The translations under genes were made by a program, and so were the position numbers. This document shows, piece after piece, positions 52,775 through 59,578 of a stretch of DNA of 64,000 bases; within the stretch, counting starts at the first letter, position 1, and the number at the start of each line of letters is the position of its first letter. This DNA comes from Glycomyces harbinensis (GTDB taxonomy: Bacteria > Actinomycetota > Actinomycetes > Mycobacteriales > Micromonosporaceae): positions 248,001-312,000 of the forward strand of contig NZ_FNAD01000001.1 in assembly GCF_900101745.1 (NCBI RefSeq), in the 5' to 3' direction. The notes under the pieces were generated by a model, which did no database searches, had not been told where the DNA came from, and was given only the letters and a program-made list of their open reading frames with translations.

Positions 52775-53152
52775 ATGACCACCATCCTCAAGAGCGGTGC
52801 GCGGCGAGCGTCGGCACTGCTCGCCGCGCTCCTGATGACCGCATCCCTCACGGGACTCTCCGTCCTCGGCACCGCCTCGGCCGCCGCGGCCGAACCTGTG
52901 GAGGTGCAGGCGAGGCACTGCGAGACCGGCATGAGCGCGACCGGCAGCGGCGACAGCATCCGGTACTTTGGCTGGGCCCGCTGCTACAACAGCCAGCCCG
53001 CCCCCTATCGGTTCAGGCTCGCCTGGAGCTGCGTCGGCTCCAGCGACATCCGCTACAGCAATTGGCATGTCGCCGACGGAAGCAGGATCGTCGGGTACTG
53101 CTCGACGGGCGTCCGCGTCGACATCGCGAGGGCGATCACGTCCGGACCGTAA
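52775..53152 (+). CDS. Small secreted protein with four cysteines, function unknown
   Basis: 125 residues. A Sec signal peptide covers about 1-38 (ALLAALLMTASLTGLSVLG, cleavage near ASAAAAEP). The mature domain of about 85 residues has four cysteines (RHCETG, ARCYNS, WSCVGS, GYCSTG) and several Tyr/Trp, suggesting a small disulphide-bonded beta domain. No family was recognised. GAAGGAG precedes the ATG. It is a single gene ended by a strong terminator. Confidence 0.75.
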   Translation: MTTILKSGARRASALLAALLMTASLTGLSVLGTASAAAAEPVEVQARHCETGMSATGSGDSIRYFGWARCYNSQPAPYRFRLAWSCVGSSDIRYSNWHVADGSRIVGYCSTGVRVDIARAITSGP

Positions 53153-53172
53153 CCGGCGGCAACCCCACGAAC

Positions 53173-53205
53173 GCCGGTCGGTCCGCCTCACGCGGGCCGA
53201 CCGGC
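53173..53205. terminator. Bidirectional terminator
   Basis: A 14-bp stem with one wobble pair (53173-53186 with 53192-53205) and a five-base loop lies between convergent genes. Confidence 0.75.
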
Positions 53206-53211
53206 CTCCGT

Positions 53212-54144
53212 TCAGGGAACGAGCACCGTCTTCCCGGCGAGGCCGCCCGCGGCCGCCCGGTCGTGCACCGACGGCAACTCGGCCAGCGGCAGCCGCTCCG
53301 CCACGTCCACGGTCAGCTCCCCGGCGTCCACGAGCGCGGCCAGCTCGGCGAGCTTCGCCGCGTCGCTGTGCATGAACATCTGCGCCGCCCGCACCCCGCG
53401 CCCGACCCCCTCGGGAGCCGGCCCCGTGGTGGTGACGAACACGCCCCCGTCCGCGACCAGGCCTACGAGCCGCTCGACCTCTTCGGGAGTCGCGTACACC
53501 AGGTGGAACACGGCGTCGAACCGCTCGCCCTCCAGCGCCTCGGCGACCGGGACGGCGGTGTAGTCGACGATCCGGTCCGCGCCCGCGGCCTCGACCCGGT
53601 CGGCGCTGCGCGCGCTGGCGGTCGCGGTGACCTCGGCCCCGGCCCGCTTGGCGAGCTGCACGGCCAGCCCGCCGACGCCGCCGCCCGCGCCGTTGACCAG
53701 GAGTCGCTGTCCCGCTTGGAGGTTCGCGTGCTCGAACAGTCCCTGCCAGGCGGTGAGACCGGTGGCCGGCAGCGCGGAGGCGTCGGCGAGCGGGATGCTC
53801 TTGGGCGCCGCGGCCAGGGCGTCGGCGGGAGCGGCGACGTATTCGGCGGACGGTCCCGGCGCGCTCATCGGCAGGTTGGCGATCACGGCGTCGCCGAGGT
53901 TCCAGCCGGCCACGCCCTCGCCGATCTCGGTGATGACGCCGGAGGCGTCGATGCCCGGGGTGTGCGGGAAGGCGACCGGCGCGATCTGCTGGAACCCGCC
54001 GGAGCGGATGGCGGTGTCGACCGGGTTGAACGCGGCGCCGGCGACCTTGAGGACCACTCGGCCCGGGCCGGCCTTCGGCTGCTCGGCCTCCTCGAGCACG
54101 AGGACGTCGCTGTCGCCGTAGGAGTGGTAGCGCACTGCTTTCAT
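53212..54144 (-). CDS. Zinc-free MDR-family NADPH:quinone reductase-like oxidoreductase
   Basis: 310 residues. The MDR fold is seen in AAFNPVDTAIRSGGFQ, FPHTPGIDASGVITEIGEGV, SALPATGLTAWQGLFEHANL and the NADPH loop NGAGGGVGGLAVQLAKRAGA near residue 150. The structural and catalytic zinc ligands of alcohol dehydrogenases are missing, as in quinone oxidoreductases. GAAGGAG precedes the ATG. It is divergent from a MarR-family gene, and two perfect copies of an 18-bp palindrome lie in its promoter, so MarR repression relieved by electrophiles or quinones is likely (inference). Confidence 0.88.
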   Translation of the reverse strand: MKAVRYHSYGDSDVLVLEEAEQPKAGPGRVVLKVAGAAFNPVDTAIRSGGFQQIAPVAFPHTPGIDASGVITEIGEGVAGWNLGDAVIANLPMSAPGPSAEYVAAPADALAAAPKSIPLADASALPATGLTAWQGLFEHANLQAGQRLLVNGAGGGVGGLAVQLAKRAGAEVTATASARSADRVEAAGADRIVDYTAVPVAEALEGERFDAVFHLVYATPEEVERLVGLVADGGVFVTTTGPAPEGVGRGVRAAQMFMHSDAAKLAELAALVDAGELTVDVAERLPLAELPSVHDRAAAGGLAGKTVLVP

Positions 54145-54163
54145 GATGGCTCCTTCGCATAGG

Positions 54164-54181
54164 TGCTTTGAATTCGAAGCA
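54164..54181. promoter_or_regulatory. MarR operator, site 1
   Basis: TGCTTTGAATTCGAAGCA: an 18-bp near-perfect palindrome, 20 bases upstream of the oxidoreductase ATG. It is identical to site 2. Confidence 0.85.
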
Positions 54182-54188
54182 CCTCCCC

Positions 54189-54216
54189 AGTGTAAAGTGC
54201 TTTGAATTCGAAGCAA
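54189..54216 (-). promoter_or_regulatory. Oxidoreductase promoter with MarR operator, site 2
   Basis: TTGCTT (54211-54216), 16 bases, TACACT (54189-54194) on the minus strand. Site 2, TGCTTTGAATTCGAAGCA at 54198-54215, fills the spacer and overlaps the -35; site 1 lies downstream of the -10. Bound repressor would block RNA polymerase. Confidence 0.75.
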
Positions 54217-54244
54217 GTCGACGCGCGGGTGACGCTCCGCACAT

Positions 54245-54270
54245 TGCTTCGAATCCGAAGCAGGTACGGT
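54245..54270 (+). promoter_or_regulatory. marR promoter with operator, site 3
   Basis: Site 3, TGCTTCGAATCCGAAGCA (54245-54262), is followed by the -10 hexamer TACGGT (54265-54270), which ends six bases before the marR ATG. The variant differs from sites 1 and 2 at two positions and implies autoregulation of a leaderless gene. Confidence 0.75.
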
Positions 54271-54276
54271 CGACTG

Positions 54277-54798
54277 ATGACCGAGCCCGCGCCCGACGAC
54301 GCCTTCGACCCCGGACCCGGGCTCGCGCCCGAGGAGATGGCGACCTATTTCGCGCTCATGGAGGCCGTGGGCGTGCTCCAGCACCACGTCGAGCAGCAGC
54401 TGCGCGCCGACGCGGACCTGAGCACGGTCCAGTTCCAGATCCTCGCGAGCCTCGCCGCGGCCGGCGGCTGTCTGACGATGACCGAGCTGGCGGACGGCGT
54501 GGTTTACAGCCGCAGCGGCCTGACCTACCAGGCCGGACTCCTGGAGAAGGCGGGACTGGTCTCGCGCGGCCCCAGCCCCGACGACGAGCGCTCGACCCGG
54601 GTCGCGATCACCGACGCCGGCTACGCCCGCGTCAACCAGGTCATGCCCGGCCACGTCGAGGTCGCCAAGCGCCTCCTGTTCGGGCCGCTGACGGACGCCG
54701 ACGTGGCCCGTCTCGGCGACATCATGGCGCGCGTGCGCGACCACATGAGGGCCCAACCGCCTCGTTCGGCCGCGCCCCGCAAGAAGCGTGCTTCCTAA
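54277..54798 (+). CDS. MarR-family transcriptional regulator
   Basis: 173 residues from ATG 54277. An upstream in-frame ATG at 54202 would place the N-terminus inside operator sites, and the TACGGT hexamer six bases before 54277 supports a leaderless start. The winged helix is at about 55-125 (LSTVQFQILASLAAAGG, MTELADGVVYSRSGLTYQ, SRGPSPDDERSTRVAITDAG, the wing). Three operators in the divergent spacer mark it as the repressor of itself and of the oxidoreductase. Confidence 0.9.
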   Translation: MTEPAPDDAFDPGPGLAPEEMATYFALMEAVGVLQHHVEQQLRADADLSTVQFQILASLAAAGGCLTMTELADGVVYSRSGLTYQAGLLEKAGLVSRGPSPDDERSTRVAITDAGYARVNQVMPGHVEVAKRLLFGPLTDADVARLGDIMARVRDHMRAQPPRSAAPRKKRAS

Positions 54799-54977
54799 GA
54801 AGGATTGCGGCGCAACAGGTCACAAGAACATGTAAGCTGCGCTGAGCTTGACTCGCCGCTGACTGCGGGGCGGCTCATGCGAAACTGGTGCGAATCTGGT
54901 GCGGAGTCCACCCAGGATTGAGACAGCGATCACACTACCCCGTGATCGACCCTCATTCCGAACGGAGCCGCATCCCT

Positions 54978-55631
54978 ATGCCACAAAGGAATGTTTCACG
55001 GCGTGCCGCCTTGCTCGGCGCCACCGCCGGACTCGCAGCCCTGCCCTTCGCCGGCAACGCCGCGCTGGCCCAAGTCGTCAGCCCCATGGCGGGCGAAAAG
55101 GTCTACATCGACCCGGGCCACGGAGGCGACGACCGCGGTGCTTCCGCGAACGGGGTCGTCGAGAAGAACGTTACCCTCGACATCGCCAAGCGTCTCAGGG
55201 AGATTCTGGACCGCCACGGCTACAACGTCCGGATGTCCCGCAGCACGGACATCACCCGGAGCCTGAGCTACCGGGTGAACGACGCCAACAGCTGGGGCGC
55301 GTCCATCTTCGTGAGCATCCACTGCAACGCCGGCGGCGGATACGGATTCGAGAGCTACCGGGACGACGGCGCCGTGTCGGATCGCACCGTGCGGCTCCAG
55401 AACAACGTGCACGCCAGGGTGATCGCGTGGATGAACAAGGACCAGTCCGTCACGGACCGGGGGAAGAAGGCGGTGGGCTTCTACGTGGTCGAGAACACGA
55501 ACATGTCAGCGGTCCTCACCGAGAACCTCTTCGTCGACAACGTCGCCAACGCCAACCTCTTGAAGTCGGCGGCTTTCAGGCAGGACGTCGCCCTCGGGCA
55601 CTACCACGGCATCAACAACTTCTTCAATTAG
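54978..55631 (+). CDS. N-acetylmuramoyl-L-alanine amidase (Amidase_3), Tat-secreted
   Basis: 217 residues. The N-terminus MPQRNVSRRAALLGATAGLA is a twin-arginine signal with cleavage near residue 31. The zinc ligands are H48 (DPGHGG), E62 (VVEKNVTLD) and H115 (SIHCNA), with the catalytic E182 in LTENLF, so the enzyme looks active. It cuts the bond between muramic acid and the stem peptide outside the cell. There is no cell-wall-binding domain. It starts after a 179-bp spacer in which no riboswitch was recognised, and is followed 52 bp later by an NlpC/P60 gene. Confidence 0.92.
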   Translation: MPQRNVSRRAALLGATAGLAALPFAGNAALAQVVSPMAGEKVYIDPGHGGDDRGASANGVVEKNVTLDIAKRLREILDRHGYNVRMSRSTDITRSLSYRVNDANSWGASIFVSIHCNAGGGYGFESYRDDGAVSDRTVRLQNNVHARVIAWMNKDQSVTDRGKKAVGFYVVENTNMSAVLTENLFVDNVANANLLKSAAFRQDVALGHYHGINNFFN

Positions 55632-55683
55632 CGCGTCCACTCTCTCAAGCCAAGCCCATCGCCCCACGAAGGGAGACCACGCG

Positions 55684-56571
55684 ATGACACGAAGACTCAT
55701 TGCCCTGGTCGTATCCACCGCAACGACGATGCTCCTCATGATCACCGGAGCCGTTCTGGTGAACGCTCCGGCCGCCGGCGCCGTACCCCCGTTGGACAAC
55801 CCGAGCGCCGAATACAGGATCGGGTGCACCGGCGCCTGGTCGACCATCCAGGTGAACTGGACGGGAGCGAACGAGGCGACCGTTCGCTGGTCGCTCTACG
55901 ACACCACCAACGCATACGGGCTGAAGCCCGTACTGCGCCTCTCGGCCAAGGGACCCGACGGCACCTCGCCCCACGTCTTCGACAACGGCCACACCTACGT
56001 GATCCTCGAGGGAGGCATCGACAGCGGGACCAACGGCACCACGGGATCGTGGAACCCCGGCAACCTCGGGGACTTCAACCACCTCGTCGTGTCGGTCCAG
56101 AACGGCACCGCGGAGCAAGGGGTCGACTGCTCCGTGAAGAAGAACATCTTCAACTACACCCGGATCGCCTACCGCAGGGCCGTCGACAAGGAAGGCGCCC
56201 CGTACGACTACGGCGGCACCGGCCCCGGCTACGACTGCTCCGGTCTGGTCTACACCGCATACGGTCAGGTCCACAACTTCCCGGGCTGGACGGTGCGGAC
56301 CGCGAACGACATGTACAACTGGGTGCGCGGCCACGACTCACCGGGGAGGTTCTACGCCCAATCGGTGGCCTACTCGGATCTCAAGGTCGGTGACCTGATC
56401 TTCTACAACACCATCCCGGGCAACTCCCGGCTCGTCGATCACGTCGCCTTCTACGCGGGCGGCGGAGACGTCTTCGACGCGCAGCAGGACGGCGTGCCGG
56501 TCGGCTTCCACAACGACTACGTGAGCAGCCGCGTCGGGGCGTACCGCATCCTCGGCATCACCAACGCCTGA
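55684..56571 (+). CDS. Secreted NlpC/P60 peptidase
   Basis: 295 residues. A Sec signal peptide ends near residue 34. An N-terminal beta-rich domain of about 110 residues with two cysteines (residues 48 and 149) is followed by NlpC/P60 with catalytic C185 in GYDCSGLVY, H253 in VDHVAFYAG and a third polar residue near H276. The family hydrolyses D-Glu-mDAP links in peptidoglycan stem peptides. AAGGGAGA precedes the ATG, and the amidase gene upstream is on the same strand. The N-terminal domain was not recognised and may direct substrate binding. Confidence 0.9.
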   Translation: MTRRLIALVVSTATTMLLMITGAVLVNAPAAGAVPPLDNPSAEYRIGCTGAWSTIQVNWTGANEATVRWSLYDTTNAYGLKPVLRLSAKGPDGTSPHVFDNGHTYVILEGGIDSGTNGTTGSWNPGNLGDFNHLVVSVQNGTAEQGVDCSVKKNIFNYTRIAYRRAVDKEGAPYDYGGTGPGYDCSGLVYTAYGQVHNFPGWTVRTANDMYNWVRGHDSPGRFYAQSVAYSDLKVGDLIFYNTIPGNSRLVDHVAFYAGGGDVFDAQQDGVPVGFHNDYVSSRVGAYRILGITNA

Positions 56572-56616
56572 GCATCCGCCGCCTCGCAATCGCGCTCACC
56601 GCAGCGCGGGACCGAG

Positions 56617-56663
56617 ACGGCGAACGGGCCCCGAGCGCACTGCGCTCGGGGCCCGTTCGCCGT
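56617..56663. terminator. Strong bidirectional terminator
   Basis: Perfect 23-bp inverted arms (56617-56639 with 56641-56663) are separated by a single base. They lie between the convergent NlpC/P60 and glycosidase genes and form the longest perfect palindrome in the window. Confidence 0.85.
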
Positions 56664-56670
56664 GCGGCGC

Positions 56671-59379
56671 TCAGCGTCCGGCGAGCCTTTCGGTCACCGG
56701 CTCACCGAGGAGCCTCGGCGAGATCACCACGCGGTCGATGTTCGGCGCCCACGCGTCCGCGTTGCCCAGCCGCAGCGGTTCGTCCGCAGTGGACAGACTC
56801 ACGGCGATGCTCCGCTGGAAGAAGCTGTCCCACGAGTACGTGTAGCGGAAGTAGGCGTGGCCCACCTCCTCACCGCCCTCCTGGACCGAGAGCCGCCGGT
56901 CGACCACCTGCGGGTTGTAGTCGTGGTCGCCCGACAGCTCGGCGTTGGCGTAGTGGACCGTGACGTCGTAGTCGCCCGCCTCGGCGAAGCCGTCGCGGGG
57001 GATCTCGATCGCGTTCTCCTCGCCGTTGCCGATCCAGCCCACGAAGGTGCCGCCGGAGGCGTTGGTGCCGGTGCTCTCCGCGAGCGCGGTCGGCGCGGCC
57101 GAGCCGTGCAGCACGGCGTCCTCGGCCTCGATCGACACGGCGGCCTCGTCGGCCTCCCTGGCGCGCACGGTGGTCAGCGACGCGACGAGCGCGCCCTCGG
57201 GGGAGCGGACCTCGATCTCGTTGATGCCCTCGACCAGGTGGACCCTGGCCACCGAGCGCCACGTGCCCTTGCGGTCGGCTTCGAGCCGGGCGGTCGGCGA
57301 ACCGTTGACGCTCAACTCGACCGCCGAGTCCCCAGTGGAGGCCCAGTCGACGACGAGGTCGTAGTACCCGGTCTCGATCGCCGTGGCGTACAGGTCGGCC
57401 CGTGCGTCGCCCTCGATGCGGGCGCCGCCGCGCAGCGGGGACCGCTCGGCCCAGTCGAGCGCCGCGCCCGCTTCGAGGCGGAACGTCGAGGCCGGGTACT
57501 CGGTCGGCTCGCCCTCGCCCACCGAGGTGAGCGAGACCTTGTCGAGGGTGATGTCCGAGTTGGGAAGCGCGGTCGATCCGTCCTCACTGGACATGATCGA
57601 CAGCGTGTGGCCGCCCGCGGTCAGGTCCACCAGCACCTCGGCGCTGCCGCGGTACTGCCACTTGCTCGTGGCGTTGAGCCCGAGGTCGGCGGCGTACTGG
57701 ATCGTGCCCGCCGAGGCCCCGTCCACGAACAGCGCGTGCCGTCCGGGCACGCCCGGCGCCCCGCCGATGACCTGGAGCCGGTAGGTCCCGTCCCGCGGCA
57801 CCTCCACGGTCCAGTCGGCCCGCGAGGTCGCCTGGTTGAACGAGCCGACGTCCTGCCCGCCGGAGGACAGGAACTGCCAGCCCCCGTTGCCCTTCGGGTC
57901 GTGCGAGTACACCTGGGCGTCGGTCAGGGCCATGTGCTCGGCCTCGATCGAGGCGGTCCACGCCTGCGCCTCGGCCGCGGCCTCGACGTCGCGGGACTGG
58001 TCGGGGGTGATGACGATCTGGTAGGCCGCGTAGCGGTCGTACGTGTCGACGTCCAGCTCCAGCGCCCCGCCGTCGACCTTCACGTTGTCGTACGCGCCGA
58101 CCACGCGCGGCGTGCCGGCCAGGCCCTCGGCGCCGGTGAGCGCGACCTCGCGGATCTCGACGTCGACCCGTTTGCCGAACACCGACTCGTCCAGGCCCTT
58201 GAGGTCCAGTGTCACGCCGGCGTCAGTGCCTCCCCAGAGGACGGTGGCCCGCCTGTTCGCCTCGTCGACCGCGCCGATGCCCTGGAGCGTGTCCACCGTG
58301 TCCGGATTCGGCGGGGTGACCCGCACCGTCTCGGAGCCGGCGAGGTCGCCGTACCACTTGAACATCCACCAGCCGGCGTTCGCGCCGTTGGGCCTGGCGC
58401 TGTTGTCGGAGAGGTTGCCCGCGTAGTTCCAGTACGCCGTCTGCGCGTCGACCTTGGTGTCCTCGAACATCGCGAGCCACTGGACGAGCTGCCCGGGCAC
58501 GCCCATGTCGCGGAGCATCCCGTACTCGGTGATGTTGACCGGGATCGGGTCGAGCCCCAGCTCCTGTTCGAGCGCGCGGTAGTCGGCGAAGTGCTGGCGG
58601 TAGTTCGCGAGGTTGTCGATGCCCAGCTCGTGCCAGATGAAGATGTCCGGCAGCGAGCCGTGCTCCTTCGCGAACGCGAGGATGTCGGCGCTGCGCTCGG
58701 GCTGCCAGCGGGTGTCGCCGGGCCCGCCGATGCGGGCGTGCCCGAGGCCGTGGCGCTCCCAGACCTCCTGGATCTTCTCGTAACCGGCCTGCCAGTCCCC
58801 GAGGAACTGGTCCTTCTGGCCGGCCCAGTCGGGGTACCAGTTCCCGCCGTCGGGCTCGTTGAAGGGGATGAAGACGTAGTCCTGGGGGCGGTCGGAGTCG
58901 GTCGCGACGGCCTCGGCCACGAACTCGACCACCTCGAGGTAGTCCCAGACGCCGTTGGGCTCCTCGGTGTAGGTGCCGTCCTCGGGGTTGTAGGTGCGGT
59001 CGTCGCCGGGGCGCCTGCCGCCGTTGTACGCCCAGTCGGGGTAGTAGTCCTGCACGTAGATGTACATGTCCTCGCCGTGCTTGGCGAAGAAGCCGTCCTC
59101 GACCTTGACGGCGTCGCCCGACGGGTGCTGCGTCCCGTAGGGCGCCTTCTGGCTCGTGTTGGTGATGTGGGCGCCGTTGATGAGCGCCTGGGTGGGGGCG
59201 CCCTCGTCGCCGAAGCCGTAGAGCGTGCCGGTCGCGCCGCCGCGGAACTCGCCGGTGCGCTCGGCGAAGTCCACCGCGAGCACGTCGCTGTCTTGGGCGC
59301 CTGCGGGAGCGCCGCCCAGGCCGGTCACGGCCGTGGCGGCGACCGCGGCGGCAGCGGCAGTGGCCATCAGTCTCCTCAT
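56671..59379 (-). CDS. Large secreted glycoside hydrolase (clan A, GH39-like) with carbohydrate-binding modules
   Basis: 902 residues. A Sec signal peptide ends at about residue 28 (GGAPAGAQDS). The catalytic part (about 30-400) looks like a clan-A barrel, with FIPFNEPDGGNW (acid/base E near 173), WHELGIDNLANY and VNITEYGML (nucleophile E near 283), followed by a small beta domain (to about 460). Three beta-sandwich stretches beginning near residues 475 (IEAEHMALTD), 632 (FRLEAGAALD) and 748 (SIEAEDAVLHG) look like CBM6/CBM35 modules. I could not place the catalytic domain in a named family with certainty; GH39 is the nearest impression. It probably attacks a plant polysaccharide outside the cell. 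It is divergent from the GH36/importer operon, under shared LacI-type operators. Confidence 0.72.
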   Translation of the reverse strand: MRRLMATAAAAAVAATAVTGLGGAPAGAQDSDVLAVDFAERTGEFRGGATGTLYGFGDEGAPTQALINGAHITNTSQKAPYGTQHPSGDAVKVEDGFFAKHGEDMYIYVQDYYPDWAYNGGRRPGDDRTYNPEDGTYTEEPNGVWDYLEVVEFVAEAVATDSDRPQDYVFIPFNEPDGGNWYPDWAGQKDQFLGDWQAGYEKIQEVWERHGLGHARIGGPGDTRWQPERSADILAFAKEHGSLPDIFIWHELGIDNLANYRQHFADYRALEQELGLDPIPVNITEYGMLRDMGVPGQLVQWLAMFEDTKVDAQTAYWNYAGNLSDNSARPNGANAGWWMFKWYGDLAGSETVRVTPPNPDTVDTLQGIGAVDEANRRATVLWGGTDAGVTLDLKGLDESVFGKRVDVEIREVALTGAEGLAGTPRVVGAYDNVKVDGGALELDVDTYDRYAAYQIVITPDQSRDVEAAAEAQAWTASIEAEHMALTDAQVYSHDPKGNGGWQFLSSGGQDVGSFNQATSRADWTVEVPRDGTYRLQVIGGAPGVPGRHALFVDGASAGTIQYAADLGLNATSKWQYRGSAEVLVDLTAGGHTLSIMSSEDGSTALPNSDITLDKVSLTSVGEGEPTEYPASTFRLEAGAALDWAERSPLRGGARIEGDARADLYATAIETGYYDLVVDWASTGDSAVELSVNGSPTARLEADRKGTWRSVARVHLVEGINEIEVRSPEGALVASLTTVRAREADEAAVSIEAEDAVLHGSAAPTALAESTGTNASGGTFVGWIGNGEENAIEIPRDGFAEAGDYDVTVHYANAELSGDHDYNPQVVDRRLSVQEGGEEVGHAYFRYTYSWDSFFQRSIAVSLSTADEPLRLGNADAWAPNIDRVVISPRLLGEPVTERLAGR

Positions 59380-59432
59380 GTGGTGGGGGTCCTCTCGTCA
59401 TTGACAGGGGTCGATCCGAGGATCGGAGCCTG

Positions 59433-59461
59433 ACCGTACCCAATTTTGATAACGATTTCAA
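59433..59461 (-). promoter_or_regulatory. Promoter of secreted glycosidase with LacI-type operator 1
   Basis: On the minus strand TTGAAA (59456-59461), 17 bases, TACGGT (59433-59438). The operator TGATAACGATTTCA (59447-59460) covers the spacer and -35. Confidence 0.75.
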
Positions 59462-59469
59462 GACACAAC

Positions 59470-59499
59470 TTGAAATCGATTTCAGAAATGCGTTACGGT
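59470..59499 (+). promoter_or_regulatory. Promoter of GH36/importer operon with LacI-type operator 2
   Basis: TTGAAA (59470-59475), 18 bases, TACGGT (59494-59499) on the plus strand: the same hexamers as the divergent promoter. The perfect 14-bp palindrome TGAAATCGATTTCA (59471-59484) covers the -35. Confidence 0.78.
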
Positions 59500-59505
59500 T
59501 GCGCC

Positions 59506-59519
59506 TGAAATCGCTACCA
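59506..59519. promoter_or_regulatory. LacI-type operator 3
   Basis: TGAAATCGCTACCA keeps one half of operator 2 and a degenerate second half. It lies at or just past the transcription start of the GH36/importer operon. Confidence 0.6.
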
Positions 59520-59578
59520 GGCGTACCGCCTGGCAGCGGTCGCCGGAAGCATGAGTCGCAGTACGTACAAGGGGTGTC

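Noticed and set aside
54799-54977. Possible c-di-AMP (ydaO-type) riboswitch before the amidase
   Set aside because: Actinobacterial cell-wall hydrolase genes often carry one, and the spacer has a GC stem near 54850-54880, but I could not find the conserved ydaO core sequences, so no call was made.
56662-59433. A 923-codon open frame on the plus strand
   Set aside because: It is the antisense of the secreted glycosidase, which has signal peptide, catalytic motifs and CBM modules. The plus-strand product is repetitive and featureless.
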